Positions 28,939 to 38,787 of a stretch of 64,000 bases of DNA are shown one piece after another. The notes beneath the pieces were generated by a model. The model had not been told where the DNA came from. It made no database searches and saw nothing but the letters and a program-made list of their open reading frames with translations. The position numbers were made by a program, and so were the translations under genes. The DNA lies in assembly GCF_004324755.1 (NCBI RefSeq), contig NZ_SDMQ01000011.1, forward strand, positions 1 to 64,000. The letters run 5' to 3'. This DNA is from Propioniciclava sinopodophylli. GTDB lineage: Bacteria; Actinomycetota; Actinomycetes; Propionibacteriales; Propionibacteriaceae. Positions within the stretch are counted from its first letter, which is position 1. The number at the start of each line of letters is the position of its first letter.

Positions 28939-29853
28939 GTGACCCACTCCCCCACGGCCCCGCGCCGGGCGGCCTTCGCTGTGCCAGAGCACGATGCCGG
29001 CGGGCCGGAGGCACCAGATGATCTCGCGGTTGGTGTTTCACGTGAAACACCCTCACTCCCCCAGCCAGGCTCACCGCGCATCATGGTCGTCGCCAACCAA
29101 AAGGGTGGCGTCGGCAAGACGACCACAGCGGTCAACATCGCGGCCGGACTCGCCCAGGGCGGCCTCAAGGTCATGGTGATCGACATCGACCCGCAAGGCA
29201 ATGCCTCCACCGCGCTGGGCGTCGAGCACAGCGAAGGGACGGTCGGGACCTATGAGGTATTGGTCGACCAGCACCCCCTGATCGACGCGCTTGCCCGGTG
29301 CCCGGACCTCCCTGGGGTTTGGGTGCTTCCTGCCACGATCGATCTTGCAGGGGCCGAGATCGGCCTTGTCGCGACCGTTTCACGTGAAACCCGCCTCAAG
29401 ACCGCGCTGGATGGGTTCTTTGACCACTACTACGTGGACTACGTCATCATCGACTGCCCGCCCTCGCTCGGCCTCCTCACCCTCAACGCCCTCGTAGCGG
29501 CGCATGAAATCATGATCCCGATCCAGTGCGAGTACTACGCGCTTGAGGGCGTCACCCAACTGCTCAAGACGATCAATTTGGTCAAAGGACGCCTGAACGA
29601 CACCCTGGTGCTGTCCACCGTGCTCCTCACGATGTACGACGGACGCACCAACCTGTCCGCGCAGGTTGCCGACGAGGTCCGCAAGCACTTCGAGCGGGAG
29701 ACGCTGAGGACGGTGATCCCGCGTTCCGTGCGTGTGGCCGAGGCGCCGTCCTACGGGCAGACCGTCGTCACCTATCAACTCAACTCCGTGGGCGCGCAGG
29801 CGTACGTCTCCGCCGCCCAGGAGATCGCCGAACGCGGCGCAACCGGCTTCTGA
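28939..29853 (+). CDS. parA: chromosome partitioning ATPase ParA
   Basis: 304 residues from GTG 28939 (GGAAGGA about 9 bases upstream). The deviant Walker A KGGVGKTT is at residues 55-62, and Walker A' and B are [10 protein letters not shown] and [11 protein letters not shown]. ParA-ATP coats the nucleoid, and ParB-stimulated hydrolysis moves origins apart. The N-terminal 45 residues are low-complexity and contain the VSRET peptide encoded by a parS site; a second VSRET at residues 147-151 is encoded by another. It forms an operon with parB, 14 bases downstream. Confidence 0.97.
   Translation: MTHSPTAPRRAAFAVPEHDAGGPEAPDDLAVGVSRETPSLPQPGSPRIMVVANQKGGVGKTTTAVNIAAGLAQGGLKVMVIDIDPQGNASTALGVEHSEGTVGTYEVLVDQHPLIDALARCPDLPGVWVLPATIDLAGAEIGLVATVSRETRLKTALDGFFDHYYVDYVIIDCPPSLGLLTLNALVAAHEIMIPIQCEYYALEGVTQLLKTINLVKGRLNDTLVLSTVLLTMYDGRTNLSAQVADEVRKHFERETLRTVIPRSVRVAEAPSYGQTVVTYQLNSVGAQAYVSAAQEIAERGATGF
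29033..29050. promoter_or_regulatory. parS site 1 inside parA
   Basis: GTGTTTCACGTGAAACAC is a perfect 18-bp palindrome that contains the full 16-bp parS consensus. It lies in the coding sequence for the disordered N-terminus of ParA (residues 32-37). ParB nucleates here and spreads along the origin region. Confidence 0.97.
29377..29390. promoter_or_regulatory. parS site 2 inside parA
   Basis: GTTTCACGTGAAAC, the 14-bp parS core, sits in the middle of the ParA ATPase domain (codons 147-151, VSRET), 344 bases from site 1. The outer bases (CC and CC) break the full 16-mer, so binding may be weaker. Confidence 0.9.
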
Positions 29854-29867
29854 CCGAGAGGAACACC

Positions 29868-30812
29868 ATGGCAGCACCACGTCAGCGCAGCGGGCTGGGA
29901 CGCGGGTTGGGCGACCTGATCCGCCCGACGACCCCCGAATCGACGCCGGACGACCCGGGGACGCCCACCGCGGCGGCGCACCAGAACAAGGAACTCGTCG
30001 AGGCACCCGCCGGAGCGGCCTTCGCGGAGATCGCCGTCGACCGCATCACAGCGAACCCGCGCCAGCCACGTCAGGTCTTCGACGAGGAAGACCTGCACGA
30101 GCTGGTTGAGTCCATCCGCGAGGTGGGGCTCCTGCAGCCGGTGGTCGTGCGTCGCGTGGGGAACGACTACGAGCTCGTGATGGGTGAGCGCCGCCTCCGG
30201 GCGACCCGCAAAGCAGGTTTGTCGACAATTCCCGCGATCATCCGCGACACCGCCGAGCACGACCTCCTCCGTGACGCCCTCCTGGAGAACCTCCACCGCG
30301 TGCAGCTCAACCCGCTCGAGGAGGCCGCGGCCTACCAGCAGATGCTCGATGACTTCGGCTGCACACAGGAGGAGTTGGCGTCCCGCATCAAGCGCTCCCG
30401 CCCGCAGATCTCCAACACCATCCGCCTTCTGCGCCTGCCGGCGCCCGTCCAGCGGAGGGTGGCGGCCGGCGTCCTCTCCGCGGGTCACGCCCGCGCGCTC
30501 CTCATGGTGCACGACCCTGTCCAGCAGGAGCGGCTGGCCCAGCGCATCGTGGCGGAGGGGCTCAGCGTCCGCAGCGTCGAGGAGATCGTGGCGATGGGGG
30601 AGCGGCCCGAGAAGGCGCGGCGCAGCCCCACCGTCCGGACGCCGTCCCCGCGGGCCAGCCAGCTGTCCGAAGTGCTCACCGACACCCTGGACACCCGGGT
30701 CAACGTGCAGATCGGGCGCAACAAGGGCCGCATCACCATCGAGTTCGCCGGCGAGGACGACCTCGAGCGGATTCTCACCGTCCTCAGGGACGGGGTGTCC
30801 ACTGAGGTATAA
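29868..30812 (+). CDS. parB: chromosome partitioning protein ParB
   Basis: 314 residues. The N-terminal ParA-interacting peptide [12 protein letters not shown] is present. The CTPase domain has [24 protein letters not shown] and [19 protein letters not shown]. The helix-turn-helix ([16 protein letters not shown]) recognises parS, and a C-terminal dimerisation domain is [17 protein letters not shown]. ParB loads at the parS sites inside parA and slides outward as a CTP clamp. Confidence 0.98.
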   Translation: MAAPRQRSGLGRGLGDLIRPTTPESTPDDPGTPTAAAHQNKELVEAPAGAAFAEIAVDRITANPRQPRQVFDEEDLHELVESIREVGLLQPVVVRRVGNDYELVMGERRLRATRKAGLSTIPAIIRDTAEHDLLRDALLENLHRVQLNPLEEAAAYQQMLDDFGCTQEELASRIKRSRPQISNTIRLLRLPAPVQRRVAAGVLSAGHARALLMVHDPVQQERLAQRIVAEGLSVRSVEEIVAMGERPEKARRSPTVRTPSPRASQLSEVLTDTLDTRVNVQIGRNKGRITIEFAGEDDLERILTVLRDGVSTEV

Positions 30813-30833
30813 ATCGACAAATAGTCATACGGA

Positions 30834-30867
30834 GGAGTGGCCCCGGCGCACCGCGCGGGGCCACTCC
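30834..30867 (+). terminator. terminator after parB
   Basis: A perfect 11-bp stem, GGAGTGGCCCC (30834-30844) with GGGGCCACTCC (30857-30867), closes a 12-base GC-rich loop. It lies between parB and the convergent DUF3817 gene and would serve both. T-rich tails are weak, as is common at high GC. Confidence 0.75.
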
Positions 30868-30873
30868 GCCTTG

Positions 30874-31254
30874 TCAGGACGCGGCTGACGTCTCCCGGAC
30901 GGTCCCGATCCGGGCGCGGACGTCCTGGGTGGCGTAGTGCTCGGCCACGAACGACAGGAACGGCACGGTGCCCGCGGCGGCGATCAGGATCAGCCGTAGC
31001 CAGGGCCACCGCACGCGCCGTCCGAGGTCGTAGGCAGTGATCAGCAGGACCATGTAGAGCCAGCCGTGGGGCACTCCGGTGGCGATCACCACGGCGTCGT
31101 TGCCGCCGAGGTACTTCAGGGGCATGCCGACCACGACCAGCACGACCAGAAGGACGCCAACCACCCACGCCATCACGCGGTAGCGCAGGAGCGCGCCGCG
31201 GATGCCGGGCAACTCCTCGACGTCGATGGGGCTGTCGTCGAGCGACATGCTCAT
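30874..31254 (-). CDS. DUF3817 integral membrane protein
   Basis: 126 residues from ATG 31254, which overlaps the SURF1 stop (ATGA). Three transmembrane helices are visible (WVVGVLLVVLVVVGMPL, WLYMVLLITAYDLG, LILIAAAGTVPFLSFVAE), with the family tail PFLSFVAEHYA. DUF3817 proteins are widespread in actinobacteria beside SURF1 and cytochrome-related genes; function unknown. The coupled translation points to a link with SURF1 and hence respiratory oxidase biogenesis, which is inference. Confidence 0.85.
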   Translation of the reverse strand: MSMSLDDSPIDVEELPGIRGALLRYRVMAWVVGVLLVVLVVVGMPLKYLGGNDAVVIATGVPHGWLYMVLLITAYDLGRRVRWPWLRLILIAAAGTVPFLSFVAEHYATQDVRARIGTVRETSAAS

Positions 31255-31991
31255 GCGTGGTCCTTCCTGGTTTCCTTGAGCGCCGCCTCCGCGGCCTTGC
31301 GTTCCTTGACGCCCATCGCGTGGGCGATCTTGATGGCCATGCCCATCCCGAAGGCGGCGAACACCCACCATTGCAGGGCATAGCCACTGTTCTGGGCCGA
31401 TCCTTCGCCGGTCGGCAAGCTGACGGGCGCCTGGGTGAGCCCTTGGGCGGCCGCGTCGGGGGCGTCCAGCGTCACGAAGCCGGGCACGAGCTGCTGCGGC
31501 CACAGTTGGGCCAGCGACGGCATGCGCACCGACGCCAGCTGGCCGTCCGGGGCGTCGACAAGGATGTTGCGCTCGTCCTTCACGTCACCCTCGCCGGGCA
31601 GGAACAGGCCGGTCTCGGTGACCTGGCCGCTGGGCGGGGGAGTGATGGACGCCTCGTCCGCGGCCACGCCACGCACCACGGGCAGGATCCGCCCGTCGTG
31701 CACCTCGAACGCCGCCAGGACGCGGTACCCGCCCTCAGCGGGGATCAAGACCTGCTGGTCGGGCACGTATTCGCCGGAGAAGGTCACCTTCTTGCCGTAG
31801 ATGTCGCCCACGGCACCGGCCGAACCGAGGTGGTCCTCCAGCGGCACGGGGGCCTGGGCCGCCCGGTCCTGGACGGTCTTGTTGCCCTTGTCGACGAACA
31901 CCTGCATCTGCCACAGGCCCAAGAAGACCATCCCGAGGGCCACGATCGCGGCGCCGACGATGATCAGGATCTGCTTCAGGCGCGTGCTCAT
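31251..31991 (-). CDS. SURF1-family protein, cytochrome oxidase biogenesis
   Basis: 246 residues from ATG 31991. Two terminal transmembrane helices (residues 9-28, LIIVGAAIVALGMVFLGLWQM, and about 205-222, YALQWWVFAAFGMGMAIK) enclose an extracytoplasmic domain with GEYVPDQQVLIPA and LPVVRG. The NSGYALQWWVFA segment is the typical C-terminal mark. SURF1 proteins help insert haem a or copper into aa3-type oxidases. ATGA overlaps on both sides make a ddl-like - SURF1 - DUF3817 operon. Confidence 0.9.
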   Translation of the reverse strand: MSTRLKQILIIVGAAIVALGMVFLGLWQMQVFVDKGNKTVQDRAAQAPVPLEDHLGSAGAVGDIYGKKVTFSGEYVPDQQVLIPAEGGYRVLAAFEVHDGRILPVVRGVAADEASITPPPSGQVTETGLFLPGEGDVKDERNILVDAPDGQLASVRMPSLAQLWPQQLVPGFVTLDAPDAAAQGLTQAPVSLPTGEGSAQNSGYALQWWVFAAFGMGMAIKIAHAMGVKERKAAEAALKETRKDHA

Positions 31992-32953
31992 GGCAGGTCG
32001 GTATCCCCCGAGCGCTGCCTGGCCACCCGGACCAAGGCAGCGCACACCTCGGCGAACGAGGCGTCCGAGGCCTCGATGGCGAGCGGCAGCAGCGATGTCT
32101 CCGTCATGCCGGGGGCAACGTTCACCTCGATGAACACGGGCTCGCCGTCGCGGACGATCAGGTCGGTGCGCGAGAGGTCGCGCAGGCCGAGGGCCTCGTG
32201 GGCCGCGAGGGCAAGCTCGGCGCAGCGGGCGGCCTCGGCGTCCGACAGGTCGGCCGGCGTGACGAAGCGGGTCTCGCCGGCGGTGTAGCGGGCCGTGTAG
32301 TCGTAGACCCCCGAGCGCGGGCGGATCTCGACCGCGGGCAGCGCGCGGGGGCCCCCGCCGGTGTCGATGACCGACACGGCCACCTCGACGCCTTCGATGA
32401 ACTCCTCCACGATCGCGATGTCACCGTAGGCGAACGCGGCCACGATGGCGGCCGGCAGCTCGGACGCCTGCGTCACCTTCGTGCATCCCAGGGCCGACCC
32501 GCTGCGGGCGGGTTTGACCATCATCGGGAAGCCGATCTGCTCGCCGAGCGCGGCGATCAGGTTGGCGGCGCCCAGCTCGCGGAACATGTCGTGGGGCAGG
32601 GACGACTGCCGCGGCGTCCGGAAGCCGGCGGCGCGGGCGGCGACGACCGGCGTGCTCACGGCCTTGTCGAACGCGATGCGGGACGCCGGCCCGGTCGACC
32701 CCACATAACGGATGTCGAGCAGGTCGAACACCGAGCGGAGGGCGCCGTCCTCGCCGGCCCCGCCGTGGAGGACGGGGAAGACCACCGGGTCCGCCACGGC
32801 GGCGATGGTGTCCAGCAGGGAGGCGTTCACGTCAGCCTCGAGGACGGTGTGGCCGGTGTCGCGCAGGGCCTGGGCCACGCGGCGCCCGGAGCGCAGCGAG
32901 ACGTCGCGCTCGTGGGAGAGCCCACCGGCGAGGACGATGACGTTGTCGGTCAC
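31988..32953 (-). CDS. D-alanine-D-alanine ligase-like ATP-grasp enzyme
   Basis: 321 residues. It opens with NVIVLAGGLSHERDVSLRSG and FPVLHGGAGEDGALRSVFDL, the ligase N-terminal marks. The ATP-grasp core has GSALGCTKV near residue 160 and the metal-binding EVNVAPGMTETSLLP near 275. The family joins two D-alanines for peptidoglycan precursors; atypical paralogues use other substrates, and the HGGAGEDG variant of the usual HGxxGEDG leaves that possible. It overlaps the SURF1 start and lies 9 bases downstream of an aminotransferase gene, so the four genes are probably co-transcribed. Confidence 0.85.
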   Translation of the reverse strand: MTDNVIVLAGGLSHERDVSLRSGRRVAQALRDTGHTVLEADVNASLLDTIAAVADPVVFPVLHGGAGEDGALRSVFDLLDIRYVGSTGPASRIAFDKAVSTPVVAARAAGFRTPRQSSLPHDMFRELGAANLIAALGEQIGFPMMVKPARSGSALGCTKVTQASELPAAIVAAFAYGDIAIVEEFIEGVEVAVSVIDTGGGPRALPAVEIRPRSGVYDYTARYTAGETRFVTPADLSDAEAARCAELALAAHEALGLRDLSRTDLIVRDGEPVFIEVNVAPGMTETSLLPLAIEASDASFAEVCAALVRVARQRSGDTDLP

Positions 32954-32962
32954 GTGTGTTCC

Positions 32963-34276
32963 TTACGAGACGTCCGGCGCGGGGCCGAGGTTGCGGTCGG
33001 TGTGGCGATGCTCGCCGGTGTCGAGGCCGAAGGTGGCGTGCATCTCAAGCTCGTCGGCGATCGCCTTGCCGAGCCGGCGGGTGCCCTCGTAGATGCGCTC
33101 CGGTGTCGGGAAGCAGTACGACAGGCGCATGTTCCGGCTGCCGAACCCGTCGGCGTAGAACGCCGTGCCGGGGACGTACGCGACGCGCTCGTTGACCGCG
33201 CGGGGCAGCAGCGCCTGCGAGTCGAGCCCCTCGGGCAGGGTGACCCAGACGAAGAAGCCGCCGTTGGGGCTGGTCCACGTCGTGCCGGTGGGCATGTGGG
33301 CGCTGAGGCCGTCGAGCATGGCGTCGCGTCTTGCTTGGTACATGCTGCGGAACGTGGCGATCTGGCCGCGCCAGTCGAAGTTGTCGAGGTAGTTCGCGAT
33401 GGCGAACTGGCTGAACACCGGCGGGGAGAGGACGGCTGCCTCCTGCGCGATGGTGAGGCGCTCGCGGACGGCGTGGGGCGCCAGCACCCAGCCCACCCGG
33501 AAGCCCGGCGCGAACGTCTTGGAGAAGGATCCGAGGTAGATGACCTCGGGATCCATCGAGCGCATCGCATCGATCGGCTCGCCCTCGATGGTCAGAAGGC
33601 CGTACGGGTTGTCCTCGACGACCAGGACGCCGAGCTCGCGGGCCACCGCCAGCACCTCGCGGCGCCGCTCCAGGGGCTGCGTGATGCCCGTGGGGTTGTT
33701 GAAGTTCGGGATCGTGTAGAGGAACTTCACCGCCTTGCCCGCGGCGCGCAGGGCGACCACGGCTTGGCGCAGGGCGTCCGGCAGGAGGCCGTCCTCGTCC
33801 ATCTCCACGTGGTGGATCTGCGCCTGGTAGGCGTTGAACGTGCCCATGGCGCCGACGTAGCTGGGCGCCTCGGCGAGGATGACGTCGCCCGGGTCGATGA
33901 AGATGCGGGTGACCAGGTCGAGGGCCTGCTGCGAGCCGCACGTGATCACGACGTCGTCCGGGTTGGCGGTGATCGCCTCCTCGGCCATCACCTCGACGAT
34001 CTTCTCGCGCATGAACAGCTCGCCCTGGCCCGAGCCGTACTGCATGGCCTGGACGCCCTTGGTCTGGATCAGCTGGTCGAAGGACGCTCCGAGGTCCGCG
34101 AGCGGCAGGTCGGCGATGTTGGGCATGCCGCCGGCCAGCGACACCACCTCGGGGCGGTTGGCGACGGCGAAGAGAGCTCGTACCGCCGACACCGTCATGG
34201 AACCGGTGCGATCTGCATACTGGTCGATGTAGGGATCCAGCCGCGTGTCGCGGCGGGACGGTTCGAGAGAGCTCAC
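32963..34276 (-). CDS. PLP-dependent aminotransferase, fold type I (class I/II)
   Basis: 437 residues from GTG 34276 (GGGAG about 10 bases upstream). The PLP lysine is in GSFSKTFAPGFRVGW near residue 240. NFNNPTG near 195, EDNPYGLL and the C-terminal RLSYCF are conserved. It resembles the 2-aminoadipate/aromatic aminotransferase group related to MocR regulators, but without a DNA-binding domain. The donor and acceptor cannot be set from sequence. The neighbouring D-Ala ligase-like gene hints at amino-acid or cell-wall precursor metabolism. Confidence 0.88.
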   Translation of the reverse strand: MSSLEPSRRDTRLDPYIDQYADRTGSMTVSAVRALFAVANRPEVVSLAGGMPNIADLPLADLGASFDQLIQTKGVQAMQYGSGQGELFMREKIVEVMAEEAITANPDDVVITCGSQQALDLVTRIFIDPGDVILAEAPSYVGAMGTFNAYQAQIHHVEMDEDGLLPDALRQAVVALRAAGKAVKFLYTIPNFNNPTGITQPLERRREVLAVARELGVLVVEDNPYGLLTIEGEPIDAMRSMDPEVIYLGSFSKTFAPGFRVGWVLAPHAVRERLTIAQEAAVLSPPVFSQFAIANYLDNFDWRGQIATFRSMYQARRDAMLDGLSAHMPTGTTWTSPNGGFFVWVTLPEGLDSQALLPRAVNERVAYVPGTAFYADGFGSRNMRLSYCFPTPERIYEGTRRLGKAIADELEMHATFGLDTGEHRHTDRNLGPAPDVS

Positions 34277-34324
34277 CCGGCCATTCTCCCACCTCGCGGG
34301 TGAAGCTCCCAAAGGAGGCGAACG

Positions 34325-34837
34325 GTGCGTTCACTGGTGGCACTCGACAGCGTCGACCTGCGCACCCTCGCCTGCCCGTGGTGCGGGCGCGTGCCGCAGG
34401 GCGCGACCTTCGGCTGGAAGGCGGTCCGCGACGGTGCGGTCGTGGGGGTGCTGGCCGCGGCGTCGGCGTCCGAGCTCGGTGGGCCCTACCCGCAGGGGGC
34501 CGTGGTGGTCGTCCAGGCCTGGGTGCGCCGCGAGGACGTGCGCGAGCTCATCGGCACCCAGCTCGTGCACCGCGCGGCCGCCGCGCTGACCACCCGCCGG
34601 GTGTCGTGCCTGGTCGCGCCCGGCACGTTCGGCGTCCCCGACTGCCGGCACCTGCCCGGTGCGTTCCTGGACAAGCTCGGCTTCACCGAGTCGGTCGCCG
34701 GGCGCCAGTGGCGCATGGACCTGCGCCGCACGCTCCGCGTGCCCGAGGCGGTCCGCGGCGTCGCCGACCTGGTGGGGCGATTGGTGCGGCCGGCCCGTCC
34801 GGCCCCGGCCAATCGTTCCGGACGCCCCGGGTCCTGA
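34325..34837 (+). CDS. GNAT-like protein with N-terminal CxxC motif
   Basis: 170 residues from GTG 34325 (AAAGGAGG upstream). It begins LRTLACPWCGRVPQ with a CPWC pair, then a VVGVLAAA strand and VVVQAWVRREDVRELIGTQLV. A CLVAPGTFGVPDCRHLPGAFLDKLGF segment follows, like the acetyl-CoA half of small GNAT acetyltransferases, where the protein-substrate C-terminus ends LGFTE. The canonical acetyl-CoA loop is not clear, so the enzyme class is tentative. It is divergent from the aminotransferase operon. Confidence 0.6.
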   Translation: MRSLVALDSVDLRTLACPWCGRVPQGATFGWKAVRDGAVVGVLAAASASELGGPYPQGAVVVVQAWVRREDVRELIGTQLVHRAAAALTTRRVSCLVAPGTFGVPDCRHLPGAFLDKLGFTESVAGRQWRMDLRRTLRVPEAVRGVADLVGRLVRPARPAPANRSGRPGS

Positions 34838-34862
34838 CCGCTTCCACCCTGCTCCACAGAAG

Positions 34863-34899
34863 CTCGACGCCCCGCCCGACCATCTCCGGGGGCGTCGAG
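34863..34899 (+). terminator. hairpin after the GNAT-like gene
   Basis: CTCGACGCCCC (34863-34873) pairs perfectly with GGGGCGTCGAG (34889-34899). It lies 26 bases past the stop and separates this gene from the CPBP/TetR unit. Confidence 0.7.
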
Positions 34900-34953
34900 T
34901 GTCGTCCCTGCGGGTGCCCACAGGGTTGGCCGAGGGGGAACCCGCATGCAAGG

Positions 34954-34966
34954 TCTACAGTGTAGA
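34954..34966. promoter_or_regulatory. probable TetR operator over the CPBP promoter
   Basis: TCTACAGTGTAGA is a 13-bp dyad with one central mismatch. TAGAAAT, a reasonable -10 box, overlaps its right arm, so transcription would begin at about 34975-34982. A TetR gene lies second in the operon, which suggests self-repression. Confidence 0.6.
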
Positions 34967-34981
34967 AATACCGTGGTGCCC

Positions 34982-35863
34982 ATGCTCAACGACGCTGTCT
35001 CCCACCCCGCCGCGCCCGTGGCGCCCACCCACGTCGCCCCGGTCGTCGGCCGCTACCGTCGCCCGTGGCTGTTCTTCGCCCTGGCCACTGCCATCCCGTG
35101 GGCGTTGTGGCTGCTCGCCGGCGCCCTCTCCCGGCAGGGCGATCACCCGGTGCTCGTCGCGCTGCTCGCCCTGGCCGGGCTGTGCGCGCCGATCGCCGTC
35201 GCGTTCGCGATGGTGTGGCCGGACGCCGTGCTGCGCGCCGACGTCTGGCGCCGGCTGACCAATGTGGGGGAGGTGCGCTGGTGGGCGTGGGCGGTCGCGG
35301 TCCTGGTGCTCCCGGGCGCGCTGCTGCTGGGCACCGGGATCTCGCTGCTGTTCGGGTACTCACCCGACCAGTTCCTGTTCCGCGACGGGTACAGCTTCAC
35401 CGGCGGCGGCCTGGTCCCCGCGTGGCTGACGCTTGCGCTCGCCCCCGTCCTGGAGGAACTGGCCTGGCACTCGTACGGCACCGATGCACTGGCGTCCCGC
35501 TGGACGGTGCTGCGCAGCTCGCTGGTGTTCGGCGTCATCTGGTTCCTCTGGCACGTGCCGTTGGCGACGATCGAGGGCCTCTACCAGGCCGAGGTCGTCG
35601 AGACCGGCTGGCTGGCGTCGCTGAACTTCGGGCTGTCGGTGTTCCCGTTCGTCATCCTGATGAACTGGGTCTACTACCGCAGCGGGCGCAACATCCCGCT
35701 CACGATCCTGTTCCACCTGGTCGCGAACTTCGGCAACGAGCTGTGGCAGACGCACCCCGACACCAAGGTGATCCAGACGGCGATCCTGCTGGTAGTTTGC
35801 GTGGTCGTGGTGTGGCGCGACCGTGAGCTGTTCCTCACCCGCCCGGGGCGGGCGATCGGATGA
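34982..35863 (+). CDS. CPBP-family intramembrane protease-like protein
   Basis: 293 residues from ATG 34982; GTG 34973 and 34976 are alternatives, and a leaderless message is likely because no ribosome site is seen. Eight hydrophobic segments are present. Of the CPBP (Abi/CaaX protease) motifs, motif 1 appears as LEELAWHSYG, where the usual Arg of EExxxR is replaced; motif 2 is FLWHVPL and motif 3 LFHLVAN. The glutamates and histidines needed for metal binding remain. Members cleave prenylated or membrane proteins or confer bacteriocin self-immunity. Its stop overlaps the tetR start (ATGA). Confidence 0.8.
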   Translation: MLNDAVSHPAAPVAPTHVAPVVGRYRRPWLFFALATAIPWALWLLAGALSRQGDHPVLVALLALAGLCAPIAVAFAMVWPDAVLRADVWRRLTNVGEVRWWAWAVAVLVLPGALLLGTGISLLFGYSPDQFLFRDGYSFTGGGLVPAWLTLALAPVLEELAWHSYGTDALASRWTVLRSSLVFGVIWFLWHVPLATIEGLYQAEVVETGWLASLNFGLSVFPFVILMNWVYYRSGRNIPLTILFHLVANFGNELWQTHPDTKVIQTAILLVVCVVVVWRDRELFLTRPGRAIG

Positions 35864-36498
35864 GCCCTGCGCGTCCGCTGCTCTCGCGGGAGCAGATCGT
35901 GGCCGCCGCGATCGACCTGCTCGACCGCGACGGCCCGGACGCCTTCTCCATGCGCCGCCTCGGCGCCGCCCTCAAGGTCGACCCGATGGCCGTCTACCAC
36001 CACCTGCCCAACAAGGCCGCCCTGTTCGACGCGGTGGTGGACACCGTCTGGGCGCGCACCGTCCTGGAGGAGCCGGACGCCGACGCCACCTGGCAGCAGG
36101 TCGTGACCTCGATCTTCCACGCGCTGCGGGGCGAGCTGCTGGCCCACCCGAAGCTCGTCTCCATCGTCGCCACGCGTCCGGTGGCGACGCCCCACATGCT
36201 GACGCTCGTCGAGCGGGCGCTCGGCTGGCTGGATTCCGCCGGCCTGCCGCCCGCCGAGGCCATGAAGCTGCTTGACTGCCTCGTCGGCTACACCGTCGGC
36301 AAGGTGGCCGGCGAGGTGCGCGAACCCGTGGGCGGCCCGGGCGTCCCGCCGGAACAGGTCCACGGGGCGCTCACGCCCGAGACGCATCCTCACGTGGTGA
36401 CGGCGATGACGTCCGGGTACGGCTGGCAGCCCGACGAGGAGTTCACCCGCGGCCTGGACGCCATGGTCGCGGGATGGCGTGTCGGCCCGCTCAGCTGA
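35860..36498 (+). CDS. TetR-family repressor
   Basis: 212 residues. The N-terminal helix-turn-helix (residues 10-55) reads REQIVAAAIDLLDRDG and FSMRRLGAALKVDPMAVYHHLPNKAAL. The C-terminal domain, with a helical ligand pocket, resembles the TetR_C group. It is co-translated with the CPBP protein and probably acts at the dyad in front of that operon. Ligand unknown. Confidence 0.9.
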   Translation: MSPARPLLSREQIVAAAIDLLDRDGPDAFSMRRLGAALKVDPMAVYHHLPNKAALFDAVVDTVWARTVLEEPDADATWQQVVTSIFHALRGELLAHPKLVSIVATRPVATPHMLTLVERALGWLDSAGLPPAEAMKLLDCLVGYTVGKVAGEVREPVGGPGVPPEQVHGALTPETHPHVVTAMTSGYGWQPDEEFTRGLDAMVAGWRVGPLS

Positions 36499-36565
36499 AC
36501 GCCCGGAGTGGGGCCAACCGGAACGCCAAGTGGCGCTTCAGGGGAACCCGCCCGGGAAAGCCGAA

Positions 36566-36591
36566 GGGGGCCGGCCTTGCGGCCAGCCCCC
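36566..36591. terminator. two-way terminator between tetR and gltA
   Basis: GGGGGC (36566-36571) pairs with GCCCCC (36586-36591), and an inner GGCC/GGCC pair closes a TTGC loop, with one C-A mismatch. It lies between two convergent genes. No strong T run is present on either side. Confidence 0.65.
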
Positions 36592-36606
36592 TCGCGGGTT
36601 CGTTGA

Positions 36607-37893
<1,287 letters not shown>

Positions 37894-37982
37894 TGAACTC
37901 CTCCTTGAGGCAGTCTCGTAGCTCAGGCGCCACACTACAGGGAGGGTCTGAGGCGAAGCCAAAATAGGATGTGGGCAAGTAG

Positions 37983-38012
37983 TTGACACTTCAAGCATCA
38001 GGTGGGTATGGT
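37983..38012 (+). promoter_or_regulatory. yceI promoter with TTGA-N4-TCAA operator
   Basis: TTGACA (37983-37988) and TATGGT (38007-38012) are spaced by 18 bases. TTGACACTTCAA (37983-37994) overlaps the -35 box and has TTGA/TCAA arms, the pattern bound by many MarR-type regulators. No marR gene lies nearby. Confidence 0.65.
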
Positions 38013-38044
38013 TGATCCTGCAAGCAAACGAGAGGACAAACATC

Positions 38045-38590
38045 ATGTCGCAGCTCACCGAGCTCCAGGGGACCTACGTCCTCGACCCGTCGCACACCGC
38101 CATCGGCTTCGTGACCCGCCACGCGATGGTCACCAAGGTCCGCGGCTCCTTCGAGGAGTACACCGGCACCGCGACCATCGACGGCGCCAACCCGTCCGCG
38201 TCGACCCTGAACGTCGACATCAAGGCCGGCTCCATCAACACCCGCAACGCCGACCGCGACGCCCACGTCCGCTCCGGCGACTTCCTCGATGTCGAGACCT
38301 ACCCGGAGATCACCTTCCGCGGCACGGACTTCGCCGTCAAGGGCGACGTCGTCGACGTGACCGGTGACCTCACCATCCGTGGCACCACCAAGTCCGTCAC
38401 GATCCCGTTCGAGTTCCAGGGCGCCGCCAAGGATCCCTTCGGAAACGAGCGCATCGGCTTCGAGGGCTCCGCGGACATCTCCCGCGCCGACTTCGGCCTG
38501 ACCTGGAACGCCGCGCTCGAGACCGGCGGCTTCCTGGTCGCCGACAAGGTCACCCTCGAGTTCGAGGTGTCGGCCATCAAGCAGGCCTGA
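38045..38590 (+). CDS. YceI-family lipid-binding protein
   Basis: 181 residues from ATG 38045 (GAGAGGA upstream). It shows the YceI pattern: YVLDPSHTAIGFVTRHAMVTKVRGSF, GDFLDVETYPEITF near residue 80, GDLTIRGTTKSV near 110 and a C-terminal DKVTLEFEVSA. YceI proteins are lipocalin-like beta barrels that bind isoprenoids. No signal peptide is present, so this is the cytoplasmic actinobacterial type. It is often induced by stress through MarR regulators, which fits the operator seen. Confidence 0.92.
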   Translation: MSQLTELQGTYVLDPSHTAIGFVTRHAMVTKVRGSFEEYTGTATIDGANPSASTLNVDIKAGSINTRNADRDAHVRSGDFLDVETYPEITFRGTDFAVKGDVVDVTGDLTIRGTTKSVTIPFEFQGAAKDPFGNERIGFEGSADISRADFGLTWNAALETGGFLVADKVTLEFEVSAIKQA

Positions 38591-38650
38591 CCTGCCGTTC
38601 TGAGCCTCCGATCCGCGGCCCTGGGGGTGGGTGCCCCGATCGGACGCCTC

Positions 38651-38676
38651 GAGCCCCGTCCTTCTGGACGGGGCTC
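38651..38676 (+). terminator. terminator after yceI
   Basis: GAGCCCCGTCC (38651-38661), a TTCT loop, then GGACGGGGCTC (38666-38676): a perfect 11-bp stem with a tetraloop, 60 bases past the stop. It can also serve the convergent gntR gene. Confidence 0.85.
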
Positions 38677-38787
38677 GCGTGCGTCCAGAGGTTGTCCACA
38701 GCGTTTCCCACATCTGGGGACAAATCACAGGGGTGTCATTCGGGCGCGCGATGGATGGTCGCAACCGCCACCGTGACCCAATCGGCG

